Assembly (NCBI GenBank): GCA_965233675.1 | Contig: OZ247498.1 | Location: 558,001-622,000 of the forward strand | Reading direction: 5' to 3' | Source: SZUA-309 sp965233675 | GTDB taxonomy: Bacteria > Pseudomonadota > Gammaproteobacteria > Pseudomonadales > Azotimanducaceae | DNA: 64,000 nt | Shown here: one piece after another, positions 43,876 through 53,931 of the stretch | Numbering within the stretch: the stretch's first letter is position 1 | Layout: every line of letters starts with the position of its first letter | The notes under the pieces: generated by a model | Databases searched by the model: none | Seen by the model: only the letters and a program-made list of their open reading frames with translations | Told to the model about the DNA's origin: nothing | Position numbers and translations under genes: made by a program

Positions 43876-43996
43876 ACGAGACGCTCTAGTCGGTCAGATT
43901 CTGAATGATCGAGTCCCGGTAGGCGTGAAACAATTACCTGTGACGTAATGGGATGCGATCAGTCCCGGTCTCCATCGCATCCATAGCGGATGCCTG

Positions 43997-44779
43997 CTAG
44001 AAATTTGCGTAGCCACCGTCGATCAGGAAGGTTTCCGCCGTGTGGTAACTCGACGCGGTGCTCATGATGTAGATTGCAATCGCGGCGAAATCTTCCGGTT
44101 GGCCCCAGCGGCGCATTGGGATTCGCTTCTGAACGTTTGCGACGAACTTGTCGTTGTCGAACGCGCCCTCGGTCATATCGGTTTCGATCCAGCCCGGCAG
44201 CAGCGTGTGGGCTGTGACGCCGTAGCGGGCATATTCCACCGCCAGTGCCTTGGCCATGGAAATGAGTCCGCCTTTGGTGGCCGCATAGTGCTCGCCACGG
44301 GCCTGGCCTGAGATGGCGGCGAGACTGGCCGTGCCGACCAGACGGCCGAACGGGTCTCCCGCTTCCGCTCTTTCCCGCATATGCCGGGCGGCGGCGCGGA
44401 AGGTGTAGAACACACCGGACTGATTGACCCCGACGATCCGATCCCATTCCTCTCTGGTCATATCGTCAAAGCCGGTGCCGCGGCCACCGATACCGGCGTT
44501 GGCAAAACAGCCGTCCACGCGGCCATGGGCCTCGAGCGTGGCCGCGAATGTCGCATCCACGGCCGCTTCGTCGGAGACGTCGCAAACAAAGGCCGTCACG
44601 TTCGGACCGATCCCGGAAAGATGCTCGAGGGCCCGCTCGTTTTTTTCCGGGTTCGTGCCCCAGAGGCTGACTTGCGCGCCGGATGCCACCAGTCCTTCGG
44701 CCATGCCGAGGCCGATACCGCCGTTGCCGCCTGTGATGAGAACGACGCGCCCGCTGAGATCGAAGGGTTTAAATGCCAT
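43997..44779 (-). CDS. SDR-family oxidoreductase
   Basis: A 260-residue classical SDR: TGGNGGIGLGMAE, CDVSDEAA, NAGIG, catalytic YAATKGGL, PGWIETDMTEG and a C-terminal GGYANF. It will reduce or oxidise a carbonyl/alcohol pair with NAD(P). The neighbours give no clear substrate. AGGAC precedes the ATG. Confidence 0.9.
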   Translation of the reverse strand: MAFKPFDLSGRVVLITGGNGGIGLGMAEGLVASGAQVSLWGTNPEKNERALEHLSGIGPNVTAFVCDVSDEAAVDATFAATLEAHGRVDGCFANAGIGGRGTGFDDMTREEWDRIVGVNQSGVFYTFRAAARHMRERAEAGDPFGRLVGTASLAAISGQARGEHYAATKGGLISMAKALAVEYARYGVTAHTLLPGWIETDMTEGAFDNDKFVANVQKRIPMRRWGQPEDFAAIAIYIMSTASSYHTAETFLIDGGYANF

Positions 44780-44828
44780 GGGATGTCCTGATCAGATTGA
44801 GTGAATAAAGGTAGAGAAAAGCACGGGC

Positions 44829-45788
44829 TCAAACCAGGATGACCGAGACGGCAAAGACCAGCAGAAAGGCCGTAGGCATGAGCAGAACAGTATATAGACC
44901 GAGCAGCCCAGCGAACTTGAACAGGGTGATCGCGGTGCCTTCCTGGAAGTAACGTTTGAGAGCCAGATAGTGATAAACGAAGATCCATAACGGGAGCAGC
45001 CCGCTGATCCAGGCCAGAGCAGTGTCCAGCCCACTGACACCCGTCTCCGACGGGATGAGCATCCCGGCCATGAAGACGATGTATATGAATGAGTGCAGGT
45101 GTGTGGAAAAGACCAGATTTTCCACATAGAAACGCTTCCGGAACGGATAGAAGAGTTTCAGCAGCAGCGCATACACCGGCAGCATGATGAACATGCCGAT
45201 CCCGAGATTGTCCATGAACTGACTGACGACCGAGCCTGGTTCATCGAGTGCATCGACCGTCTCGTTGAGCAGAAAAACGACGACGGGATCGGGTGGGGCG
45301 TCGGTTACCGGCTTCAGATCGCTGGCTATCTGGAGCAGTATCAGCCGGGTGATGGAGTTATCTGATCGATTCAGTATCTCCTCCGCCCGTCGAGCCCGCT
45401 GGTCGTCCAGTAGCGACAGCAGGGTGCCGGTGTCTGCATCCTGGAACACCTCCGCCTGCTCCTCAACCTCAGCCCGCTCGGACTCGGCGTCGTCGTCGAA
45501 TTCTGTACCCAGGCTCAGAAGGAACAGGAATCCGATGCTGACGAACAGGTACAGCCGGATGGGTGAAACGTAGCTGGCGCGGCGGTTGTTTGAGAACTCG
45601 ACAGCCAGAGCGCCCGGCCGGAACAGAAGCAGCTTCAGGGTGCGGATCAAGCGGGAATCCAGCTCGAAAGCTTCGCGCAGGAGTTCGCTCACCAGAGGCG
45701 GCAGGGCCCGCTGATAGTCGCGATCGTTCTGGCCGCAGCGACTGCAGTATGGGCCAGACCGCTCGGCACCACAGTTGGCGCAATACAT
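44829..45788 (-). CDS. DUF3667-family membrane protein with zinc ribbon
   Basis: A 319-residue protein starting at ATG 45788. The N-terminal zinc ribbon CANCGAERSGPYCSRCGQ is followed by a helical part (PLVSELLREAFELDSRLIRTLKLLLFRPGALAVEFSNNRRASYVSPIRLYLF) and at least four TM segments near the C-terminus. This is the DUF3667 arrangement; the role is unknown. It is divergent from the carboxylase genes. Confidence 0.85.
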   Translation of the reverse strand: MYCANCGAERSGPYCSRCGQNDRDYQRALPPLVSELLREAFELDSRLIRTLKLLLFRPGALAVEFSNNRRASYVSPIRLYLFVSIGFLFLLSLGTEFDDDAESERAEVEEQAEVFQDADTGTLLSLLDDQRARRAEEILNRSDNSITRLILLQIASDLKPVTDAPPDPVVVFLLNETVDALDEPGSVVSQFMDNLGIGMFIMLPVYALLLKLFYPFRKRFYVENLVFSTHLHSFIYIVFMAGMLIPSETGVSGLDTALAWISGLLPLWIFVYHYLALKRYFQEGTAITLFKFAGLLGLYTVLLMPTAFLLVFAVSVILV

Positions 45789-45901
45789 ACGCCTATTGTG
45801 CACGGTTATACTGCGCAGTCACGCTGGAAGGGGGGAGAGATGGCGTCGCTACCGAAGTCCGTGCTGATCGGCATGTGCCCTCCGATGATTGAGGAGGGTT
45901 G

Positions 45902-47536
45902 ATGCCAGTTCTGCAATCCACGCTGGATGTCCGTTCCGAGGCGTTCCAGCAGAATCGGGACGACATGCAGGCCGCCCTGGATGTGCTGGATCAGCTTCAG
46001 GCAGAAGCCGCGCAGGGCGGTGGGCCGGAAGCCATGGCGCGGCTTGCCGCCCGGGCCAAGATGCCGATCCGGGAGCGGGTTGCCCGGGCACTGGATCCGG
46101 ATACGCCTTTCCTCGAAATCAGTTCCATTGCCGCCTGGCGCTCTCCGTTCGCCGTGGGTTCCGGCTTCGTGCTGGGTATCGGCGTCATCAGCGGGGTGGA
46201 GTGTGTGATCCTCGGGCACGACCCATCGGTTCGGGCGGGCGCATTCAACGCCTTCAATTCGAAGAAGCTCATGCGCGGCCTGGAGATCGCACGGGAGAAC
46301 CGGCTTCCCTACGTGCAGTTTGTCGAGTCTGCCGGTGCGGACCTTCGTGGCCAGGGCGGCGATGAGGATCCGGAAGCGGCCATCCAGCGGGAAGAGGGTC
46401 ACTTTGCTGAATCCGGCAGGCTTTTCTATGAGATCACCGAACTCTCGAAGATGAGGATCCCGACCGTCTCTCTCGTATTCGGTGCGTCCACCGCAGGCGG
46501 CGCCTATCAACCGGGCATGAGCGACTACAACATCTTCATCCGGAAACAGTCGAAAGTATTCCTCGGAGGCCCACCACTCGTAAAAATGGCGACCGGTGAA
46601 GATGCGGATGAGGAAAGCCTGGGGGGTGCAGACATGCACTGCACGGTCTCCGGTCTGGGTGACTACCTGGCTGAGGACGAGATGGACGGCATTCGCATCC
46701 TCCGCGAGGTGGTGTCGCATCTGAACTGGCAGAAAAAGGGGCCCGGCCCCAGCCTGCCCGCGGACGAACCCGTGCACGATCCGGAAGAGTTGCTCGGCAT
46801 GGTTTCCAATGATCTGAAGCAGCCGTTCGACATGCGGGAGGTGATTGCCCGTATCGTCGACGGTTCCCGGTTCGAAGAATTCAAGCCGCTCTATGGCCCC
46901 ACACTGGTGTGCGGCTGGGCGTCGGTGCATGGCTTCCCGGTTGGCATTCTCGGCAACAACGGTGCGCTCTTTTCCGAGTCTGCGGAAAAAGCAGCGCAAT
47001 TCATTCAGCTCTGCAATCAGATCGATGTGCCGCTGTTGTTTCTGCACAACATCACCGGCTACATCGTCGGCACGGATTTTGAGCAGGGCGGTATCACCAA
47101 GAACGGCTCCAAGATGATCAATGCGGTTTCCAATTCCACGGTGCCGCACATATCGGTGATCGTCGGCGCCTCCTACGGCGCGGGCAACTACGGTATGAGT
47201 GGTCGCGCCTTTAATACCCGATTCACCTTCATCTGGCCGACAGCCAAGATCGCCGTCATGGGCCCGAAGCAGATGGCGGGGGTGATGAGCATTGTCGGCC
47301 GTGCGGCTGCTGCAAGACGCGGTATCGATTTCGATGAGGAAGCAGATGCCGAGCGTGCTGCCGTCGCCGAGTACTGGGCGGAAGAGCGTTCCAAGGGGCT
47401 GTTCGCCACTTCCCGGGTATCGGACGATGGCATGATCGATCCGAGGGACACGCGAATCGCCATCGCCATGGCGTTGTCCGCCTGCCACAGCGACACCGTC
47501 AAAGGCACCAAGGAGTTCGGCACATGGCGGATGTGA
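45902..47536 (+). CDS. acyl-CoA carboxylase, carboxyltransferase (beta) subunit
   Basis: A 544-residue carboxyltransferase of the methylcrotonyl/propionyl/geranyl-CoA carboxylase type. Motifs: MPIRERVARALDPDTPF, VIVGASYGAGNYGMSGRA, GGAYQPGMSDYNIFI, LFLHNITGYIVG and RGIDFDEEADAER. It moves the carboxyl group from carboxybiotin to an acyl-CoA. GAGGAGG precedes the ATG at 45902. Its 3' end overlaps the alpha-subunit gene by 13 bases. Similarity by eye is highest to MCC- or AtuC-like enzymes; substrate not settled. Confidence 0.9.
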   Translation: MPVLQSTLDVRSEAFQQNRDDMQAALDVLDQLQAEAAQGGGPEAMARLAARAKMPIRERVARALDPDTPFLEISSIAAWRSPFAVGSGFVLGIGVISGVECVILGHDPSVRAGAFNAFNSKKLMRGLEIARENRLPYVQFVESAGADLRGQGGDEDPEAAIQREEGHFAESGRLFYEITELSKMRIPTVSLVFGASTAGGAYQPGMSDYNIFIRKQSKVFLGGPPLVKMATGEDADEESLGGADMHCTVSGLGDYLAEDEMDGIRILREVVSHLNWQKKGPGPSLPADEPVHDPEELLGMVSNDLKQPFDMREVIARIVDGSRFEEFKPLYGPTLVCGWASVHGFPVGILGNNGALFSESAEKAAQFIQLCNQIDVPLLFLHNITGYIVGTDFEQGGITKNGSKMINAVSNSTVPHISVIVGASYGAGNYGMSGRAFNTRFTFIWPTAKIAVMGPKQMAGVMSIVGRAAAARRGIDFDEEADAERAAVAEYWAEERSKGLFATSRVSDDGMIDPRDTRIAIAMALSACHSDTVKGTKEFGTWRM

Positions 47537-49506
47537 GTGAAAAGGTCATCAGCCGACTGCTTATTGCCAATCGGGGGGAGATTGCCTGTCGGATCATCCG
47601 CACCGCACGGGAGATGGGCATCAGCACGGTAGCCATCTATGCCAATGCCGATGCGGAGGCGCCCTTCGTGAAACAGGCGGATACGGCCATCGCTCTGAAC
47701 GGGGATTCACCGTCGGAAACCTACCTGGTGGTGGAGAAAGTGCTCGAAGCCTGTCGGCGCACGGGCGCGGATGCGGTTCATCCCGGCTACGGTTTTCTTT
47801 CGGAAAATGCCGCCTTTGCCCGCGCGGTGGAAGCAGAGGGCATGGTCTGGGTCGGACCGTCACCTGACGCCATCGAAACCATGGGAGACAAGCTGTCGGC
47901 CAAAAGGCTGATGCAGCAGGCCGAGGTTCCAACCTTGCCGGCAGAGGCGCTCGAGACGGGCGCCGATCTGGCGGCAACGGCTGAGCGAGTCGGGTATCCG
48001 CTGCTGATAAAGGCCGCTGCGGGAGGCGGTGGCCGGGGAATGCGGGTGGTCGAGCGCGCCGCCGACCTGGACGGCGCTGTGCAGGGAGCACGGCGTGAAG
48101 CGGGATCGGCCTTCGGCAACGACACCATCTTCATGGAACGCTGGTTGCCGGCCTGTCGGCATGTCGAAATTCAGATTCTGGGCGACCGGCACGGCAACCT
48201 CGTGCACTGCTTCGAGCGGGAATGCTCGATCCAGCGCCGGCATCAGAAAGTCATTGAGGAAGCGCCGTCACCGGCGGTCAGTGAAGGTCTGAGAGCCAGG
48301 ATGGGTGCGGCGGCTGTCGCTGCCGGGCGGACCATCGGCTACACCTCGGCGGGCACGGTGGAGTTTCTGGTGGATGGAGATGATTTCTGGTTTCTGGAAG
48401 TGAATACCCGGCTGCAGGTGGAGCATCCAGTGACTGAGGCGATCACCGGTCTGGATCTGGTGCGTGAGCAGCTCAGAGTGGCGGAAGGGGCGGCCCTGGG
48501 CTTCGGGCAGGATGATCTGTCGATCACCGGCCACGCCATCGAAGTCCGGTTGTATGCAGAAGACGCCGCCAGAAATTTCCTGCCCGCACCGGGAACCGTG
48601 GAATTCTGGGCGCCTTCCACGGCGGCCACCGCCCGCTTCGACACCGGCATCGAGTCGGGCTTCGAGATCGGTACGGCCTTCGATCCCATGCTCGCCAAAG
48701 TGATCGTTCATGCAGACACCCGAAGGGAGGCGGCCTTGCGTCTCGCCCGGGTGATGGAAACCACCCGGATTCAGGGCCTGACCACCAATCGGGATTTTCT
48801 GGTGTCTACGCTGCGCACGCCCGAATTCCTCGCCGGCGATACCACCACGGATTTCATTGAGCGGGTTGGGCCGTCGCCGGTGCGGACAGTGAGTGAACTG
48901 GAGCGTCATCAGGCCATGATCGCCGTCGTGCTCGAGGCGCAAGCCCGGCGTCGAGCGTCGGCCCGGGTGCTGACCACCATTCCCAGCGGCTGGCGGAACT
49001 CGCATATGCCGCCGCAGTCGGTGCGCTTCGCGGGAGATGACGAGCCGGTCGAGGTCAGTTACACGGCTAATCGGAAGGGTTCCTTCACGGTATGCATCGG
49101 TACGTCCAGGTTTGACGTGCAGCCCCGCCGGATGGGTGAGGGGGTAGTCGAGGCGGATGTCGACGGGCAGCGAATTTCCGTGCAACTGGATGAGCGTGGC
49201 AGCCGCTGGTATCTGCACACCCGGAGCGGTGACCTCACCCTCGACGTGCTGCCCCGATTCAGTCTGCCGGGCGCAGACGAATTCAAGGGTGGGCTTAACG
49301 CACCGATGCCGGGTAAAGTGCTGGCCACCCATGTGGAAGTTGGCAGTACTGTGGAAAAAGGCGAACTCATGTTGATTCTGGAAGCTATGAAGATGGAGCA
49401 TCGGATCACCGCACCGGTGAGTGGAACGGTGACGGCCGTGCACGCGGCTGTGGGAGACCAGGTGGCCAACGGCCAGTTGCTGATCCTGCTCGAAGAGCTG
49501 GCCTGA
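47524..49506 (+). CDS. acyl-CoA carboxylase, biotin carboxylase/carrier (alpha) subunit
   Basis: A 660-residue subunit with an N-terminal biotin carboxylase (LLIANRGEIACRIIRTAREM, AVHPGYGFLSENAAFA, KAAAGGGGRGMR, EVNTRLQVEHPVTE) and a C-terminal biotinyl domain with the attachment lysine in ILEAMKMEH. It carboxylates its own biotin with ATP and bicarbonate and passes CO2 to the beta subunit encoded just upstream. Probable roles are leucine or isoprenoid/odd-chain acyl-CoA catabolism. Confidence 0.92.
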   Translation: MADVSEKVISRLLIANRGEIACRIIRTAREMGISTVAIYANADAEAPFVKQADTAIALNGDSPSETYLVVEKVLEACRRTGADAVHPGYGFLSENAAFARAVEAEGMVWVGPSPDAIETMGDKLSAKRLMQQAEVPTLPAEALETGADLAATAERVGYPLLIKAAAGGGGRGMRVVERAADLDGAVQGARREAGSAFGNDTIFMERWLPACRHVEIQILGDRHGNLVHCFERECSIQRRHQKVIEEAPSPAVSEGLRARMGAAAVAAGRTIGYTSAGTVEFLVDGDDFWFLEVNTRLQVEHPVTEAITGLDLVREQLRVAEGAALGFGQDDLSITGHAIEVRLYAEDAARNFLPAPGTVEFWAPSTAATARFDTGIESGFEIGTAFDPMLAKVIVHADTRREAALRLARVMETTRIQGLTTNRDFLVSTLRTPEFLAGDTTTDFIERVGPSPVRTVSELERHQAMIAVVLEAQARRRASARVLTTIPSGWRNSHMPPQSVRFAGDDEPVEVSYTANRKGSFTVCIGTSRFDVQPRRMGEGVVEADVDGQRISVQLDERGSRWYLHTRSGDLTLDVLPRFSLPGADEFKGGLNAPMPGKVLATHVEVGSTVEKGELMLILEAMKMEHRITAPVSGTVTAVHAAVGDQVANGQLLILLEELA

Positions 49507-49540
49507 GTTGCTGCGCACAAAAAGGAGTCCGCGCCCGTTG

Positions 49541-50836
49541 ATGCGTCTATCCGGGTTGCTCGGATTAGTGGTCTGGTTTTTCAACCCGTCGGTGCTGGCC
49601 GAGGAGACTGACGCGAGTAGCGCGGCTGAACATCCGGGAGACTGGTATCTGTCGCTGGGTCTCGGCGCCAACTACGGTGCCCGCGCTGAACTGGATGGGC
49701 TGGGTGTGAAGGTCGAATACGACCTCGGATTGCCTCGGGTGAAAGGTGGGGCTGGCTGGCGCCTGGGCAAGCACTGGTGGCTGGATGCCTCAGTCTCACA
49801 ACGCAAGACCAAGGCGGAGTTCTTCTTCCCGACAGCTGGTGGTCCCAGCACGGATGTCGGTGCCAACGACCGTTATTCGAGCGTCAGCCTCATGCTGAGC
49901 GCCTTGCGGGAATTCCAGGTCGGACCCTGGTTGAAACCCTACCTGGGGATCGGCGTTGGACCGACCTGGCTGACCTATCAGAACAGCATTAAAGGCATTG
50001 ATGGCGCAGAAGATACGGTCATCATTCAGGACGATTCCACGGCGGTGGCTTACCAGGGCGTGGTTGGCGTGCGCTTTCCGCTCACCCGGCAGCTGGATCT
50101 GGGCCTGGAGTACGAGTACTGGCGGACGCCGAACGTGGATCTGGAGACGCTGGACGGGGAGGACGTGCAGCTCGATCAGGCGGTGCATTCCGGCTGGGTC
50201 AGCCTGCTCTGGTATCCAGGCACCGATCGGGATACAGCGTTCGGACGGGCCCGCAAAACCGGCCCGGCGTCCCGTGGTTTTTATCTGGCGGGCAGCACCG
50301 GCGTGAACTGGCTCGCGGATCGTGAAACCGAGGCGGTCACTTTCGATGCAGCCGCACCGGGTGTTCTCATCAGCACGGCCGTTGGCCACAACCTCGGCCG
50401 ACGCTGGCGGCTCGAGCTGGAGTATGCCTACCGGCGCAATACGCCCCAGGTGCTGGATTTCGGATACCTGATCGGCGAGTCGAAGGTTTCCGGCACCCTC
50501 AGCGCGTCCAGTCTGGGCGCAAACCTGCATCTGGATCCCTGGCCGGAGGCGGCCGTGCAGCCAACGATCGGCCTCGGTGTGGGCTGGTCGCATCTGGACT
50601 ACGACGTGGACTTTGCCGATGGCGAGCCGTTCAGCAGCAGCTCTGTGGATTCGGCGCACTTTCAGATGATGGCGGGGTTCAATGTGGAGATCAGCCGCAG
50701 TCTGTCCTTCCGCACCGCATGGCGGTTCTGGCTCACGGCGGAGGAGGACCTCCCGCTCAGCGACGGCAGCGTGCTGGAGACGAACCGGCTGGCTAATTCC
50801 GTCGAGTTCGGTCTGATCTACCGGCTGGCAGATTGA
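49541..50836 (+). CDS. outer-membrane protein with two tandem beta-barrel domains
   Basis: A 431-residue exported protein (signal peptide ending near VLA). Two domains of about 200 residues repeat the same strand pattern: LGKHWWLDASVSQRK against LGRRWRLELEYAYRR; VGPWLKPYLGIGVGPTW against AAVQPTIGLGVGWSH; LTRQLDLGLEYEYWRT against ISRSLSFRTAWRFWLT; both end in an SLLWYP/GLIYRL strand. Each resembles an OmpA/OmpW-type 8-strand barrel. The ATG at 49541 is preferred to the TTG at 49508. Function unknown. Confidence 0.75.
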   Translation: MRLSGLLGLVVWFFNPSVLAEETDASSAAEHPGDWYLSLGLGANYGARAELDGLGVKVEYDLGLPRVKGGAGWRLGKHWWLDASVSQRKTKAEFFFPTAGGPSTDVGANDRYSSVSLMLSALREFQVGPWLKPYLGIGVGPTWLTYQNSIKGIDGAEDTVIIQDDSTAVAYQGVVGVRFPLTRQLDLGLEYEYWRTPNVDLETLDGEDVQLDQAVHSGWVSLLWYPGTDRDTAFGRARKTGPASRGFYLAGSTGVNWLADRETEAVTFDAAAPGVLISTAVGHNLGRRWRLELEYAYRRNTPQVLDFGYLIGESKVSGTLSASSLGANLHLDPWPEAAVQPTIGLGVGWSHLDYDVDFADGEPFSSSSVDSAHFQMMAGFNVEISRSLSFRTAWRFWLTAEEDLPLSDGSVLETNRLANSVEFGLIYRLAD

Positions 50837-50867
50837 TACCGAAGACAATTCAACGGGAGGAAAGGGA

Positions 50868-51488
50868 TTGAATCTGAAGCTCTATGACTATGAAGGGGCG
50901 CCGAATCCGAGGCGCGTGCGCATGTTTGCGGCTGAGAAAGGTATCGAACTAGACAGTGTTCAGGTGGATATTCGTGCCGGCGAGCAGCGCTCACCGGAAT
51001 TTCTCAAGAAGAACCCGAACGGCAAGATCCCCGTGCTGGAACTGGAAGATGGTACCTGTATTGGTGAATCGGTGGCGATCTGCCGCTACCTGGAAGGCAT
51101 TCAGCCGACGCCGAACCTGTTCGGAGAGGATCCCCTGGAACTGGCGCTGGTGGAGATGCACCACCGCCAACTCGAGCTGGGCCTGTTCAGCCAGATCGGT
51201 ATCAGCTGGGTGAATGGCCCCATCGTGACGAAGATGGCAGGGACAACGCCGAACACCCAAGCCAAGGAGGCAAGTGACGCGGCGGTGCGTGCCTTTTACC
51301 GGCGGATGAATGAAGTGTTGCAGACCCGTGCCTGCATTGCCGCCGAACGATTCACGGTCGCAGACATCACGGCCGTGGTTGCCATCGACTTTGCCAGTCA
51401 GCTGGTCGGGCTCCGGCCGGCGGACGACCTGGAAACGCTATGGCGCTGGCATGCCACGGTCAACGCCCGCCCGAGCGCGTCTGCCTGA
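50868..51488 (+). CDS. glutathione S-transferase family protein
   Basis: A 206-residue GST. The N-terminal thioredoxin-fold half includes LKLYDYEGAPNPRRVRMFAAEKGI, FLKKNPNGKIPVLELEDG and IGESVAICRYLE (glutathione-binding Glu-Ser); the helical half ends near VADITAVVAIDFASQL. The start is a TTG with GGGAGG 9 bases upstream; no ATG is suitable. It neighbours a GFA-family gene, also glutathione-linked. Confidence 0.88.
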   Translation: MNLKLYDYEGAPNPRRVRMFAAEKGIELDSVQVDIRAGEQRSPEFLKKNPNGKIPVLELEDGTCIGESVAICRYLEGIQPTPNLFGEDPLELALVEMHHRQLELGLFSQIGISWVNGPIVTKMAGTTPNTQAKEASDAAVRAFYRRMNEVLQTRACIAAERFTVADITAVVAIDFASQLVGLRPADDLETLWRWHATVNARPSASA

Positions 51489-51508
51489 ACGGATCAGGCG
51501 GCGGCGTC

Positions 51509-51937
51509 TTACTCGGGCACGCGTTTCCCTGAGCCGCCGAACTCTGCCGGCATGTCTTTGAACTTTGGCAGGCCATCCGGCACGGACATGGTTTTCTCGC
51601 CATAGAAAATGTGCATGGTGCCTTTATGGTCCAGCGTCGGCACGATGTTGAGATACACATCCACCATCCCCATCCCGGGATGCTCGCTGAGAACGTGGCC
51701 GCCGCAGTTCGTGCAGAACTTGCGATGACTGGCATCCGTACGCGCGAAGCTGCCGAGCTTGTCCTCGCCCGCCGTCACCTTTACCGCGTCCGGAGACCAG
51801 AGACTGAAGGCATTGACCGGTGCGCCGGCCCACTGCGCACAATCCGTACAGTGGCAGTAGCCCATCATGTTCGGTGCGCCGGTGACTTCGATCTGCACAC
51901 TGCCGCAGAAGCAGGCGCCTTTGTGTGAGTCACTCAT
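51509..51937 (-). CDS. GFA family (CENP-V/GFA domain) protein
   Basis: A 142-residue zinc protein. Zinc-ligand motifs CFCGSVQIEVTG, GYCHCTDCAQWAG and KFCTNCGGHVLSE fit the glutathione-dependent formaldehyde-activating (GFA) family. Most members have no proven formaldehyde activity. It converges with the GST gene, gap 20 bases. Confidence 0.88.
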   Translation of the reverse strand: MSDSHKGACFCGSVQIEVTGAPNMMGYCHCTDCAQWAGAPVNAFSLWSPDAVKVTAGEDKLGSFARTDASHRKFCTNCGGHVLSEHPGMGMVDVYLNIVPTLDHKGTMHIFYGEKTMSVPDGLPKFKDMPAEFGGSGKRVPE

Positions 51938-51975
51938 TGTTCGTTTCTCCTGTCATTGGTGTCATGGGTGAGAGT

Positions 51976-53867
51976 CTATAGTGCCGGTTGCTTCAGCGTC
52001 TGTGAATCCAGATTGAGGGCCCTGATGAGGGCCTGCATTTCCGGCTGTGCCCGGTAAGGTTGCGTAGCGGGAAACCATGCCACCAGCCAGGGGTACCAGC
52101 CGATCCGATGGTCTCGAGCGGTTTCCAGCCAGTGATACATGCTTGCCTCATCACCGATCGCGGCGGCAATCAGCGTGAGCGGAATCGCGTTGTCATCCTG
52201 CTGTTCGATCCCGTTGAACACCGCCATGGCATCGTCCGGCCTGCCGGCTTTGGCAGTGCCCAGGACCAGAAATAACGATCTTTCAGTTTTTCGTGCGCTG
52301 CGATCGCCTGTTCGAATTCCCCCTGATCGGCATAGGTATTGCCCAGTGCGAACCATCCCAATGGATAGTTTTCGTTCAGGGAAATGGTGTATTCGGCCTG
52401 ACGGATCGCATCGTCGTAGCGCCCGAGGCCTCGATACTGGTCTGCAAGCCAGCCGTTGTAAAAGGGGGAGAGCGGATTCAATTGCTTCGTCTTTTCTCCG
52501 TGGTAGAGCGCCCGTTCCTTGTCGCTCAGCAACTCGAGCAGCCAGGCATAGTGGTAGTGCGCGTCCACCAGGCTCGGGTTGATTTCCAGCGCCCGTCCCA
52601 GGTATTCGTCTGCCGCCTGCCAGTCCCAGTCGAAGTAGAGTTTGAACATACCCATCGCCAGGTGTACTTCGGGGAGTGAGTCATCCAGCGCGAGCGCCTT
52701 CAGCGCTGCTTCCCGTGCTTTGGGCAGGGCGGTCTCCGGGAAGAAGTTGTGACCGAGCATGGAGTAACCGATGGCCACCCCGGCATGGGCGAGTGCGCTG
52801 TCCGGGTCTTTCTCCAGCGCGCTGCGCATGATCCGGATCCCACTGCGGTAGCCGCGCAGGGTTTCCTTGCGCAGTTCATACATCCCGCGCAGATAGGTTT
52901 CGTATGTCTCGGGGTTCATCTGTTCGACCGCCTGGATCCGGCGCTCGTCGTCCGCTGAGAGATGCACGCTGATCTGCTCGACGATGGCGCGGGTGATCTC
53001 CGCCTGCAGCGCCAGAATGCTGTCGACGGTCCGGTCGTAGGTGGCCGACCAGACATTTTCAGCAGTCGCCGCATTCACCAGTTGCACGATGACGCGCACC
53101 TGATTGCCTTCCCGCAGCACGGACCCTTCAACCACGTTGGCCACGCCCAGCAGCGTGCCGATTTCTGGCACTGTCAGGGCTTTGTCCACCCGGCGCACGG
53201 ATGTGGGCGAGGTGACCCTGAGTGCCGATACTTTGGAGAGATTCGAGATCAGCGCTTCGTGCAGGCCTTCGACGAGAAACGTTGTCTCGGCTTCGCCGGA
53301 CGTATTTTTCAGCGGCAGCACGGCAATGCGTTGCGGGTGGTCCGGGTCTGCATCCGGCGGGAGCGCGAAATAGCCCGTGACCAGGACCAGGAGCAGCGCC
53401 GCGCAGATTGCTGCACCGATTGCTGCCGGGTACCGCCACCGCCTGCCCGAGCGTCCGGCTGGGACTGTGGCCGGGCTGCTCCGGCCGGAAAGGGTATCGC
53501 GTATACCGGCCAACAGTTCTTCGAGACCGTCACGGCTGTCCGGCCAACGCTGCAGTTGAGCCGTCTGCGCGGCCCGGAAGCCAAGTGGAATCTGTGCGTC
53601 GTCCAGCTGCACGGGCACGAGGATGCCGCGATCTTTGCCGGTAGTGGCTTCGTCGATGACGAAGTCTGAATGGATAGAGTCTGCCGACCAGACGACGAGC
53701 ATGCATCGGCAGGACGCCATGGCTTCTTCGATGGCAGCGCGGAAACTCGGACCCGCATGGATATGCTGGTCCCACCAGACCTGCAGGCCCTCTGCTTCGA
53801 TGGCATCGACGAGGGGTGCCACCCGGTCGCGGTCTTCTGATGCGTAAGACACGAAGACGTCAACCAT
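51976..53867 (-). pseudogene. TIR-TM-TPR protein, frameshifted
   Basis: Read from 53867, it encodes an N-terminal TIR domain (MVDVFVSYASEDRDRVAPLV, WWDQHIHAGPSFR, with a candidate NADase Glu in SDFVIDEAT), a TM helix (AAIGAAICAALLLVLVTGYF), a TolB/FlgO-like domain (RIAVLPLKNTSGEAE, VVEGSVLREGNQVRVIVQL) and TPR-type helical repeats (ALEINPSLVDAHYHYAWLLE, TISLNENYPLGWFALGN). Near 52257 the frame is lost: one frame ends at 52170, while the natural continuation (GTAKAGRPDDAMAVFNGIEQ) runs in another frame to 51976. Loss of one 7-bp copy of a GGGCACT duplication would explain it; a base-calling error is also possible. Confidence 0.8.
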
Positions 53868-53931
53868 CGCATCTCCTTCACGATCGTCTCGTGAGTCATG
53901 CGTTTATCAGCGGACGGTCCGCCCGCGGTTT

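Noticed and set aside
45806..47488. 560-codon frame antisense to the carboxyltransferase gene
   Set aside because: No recognisable domain; the sense frame has conserved carboxyltransferase motifs.
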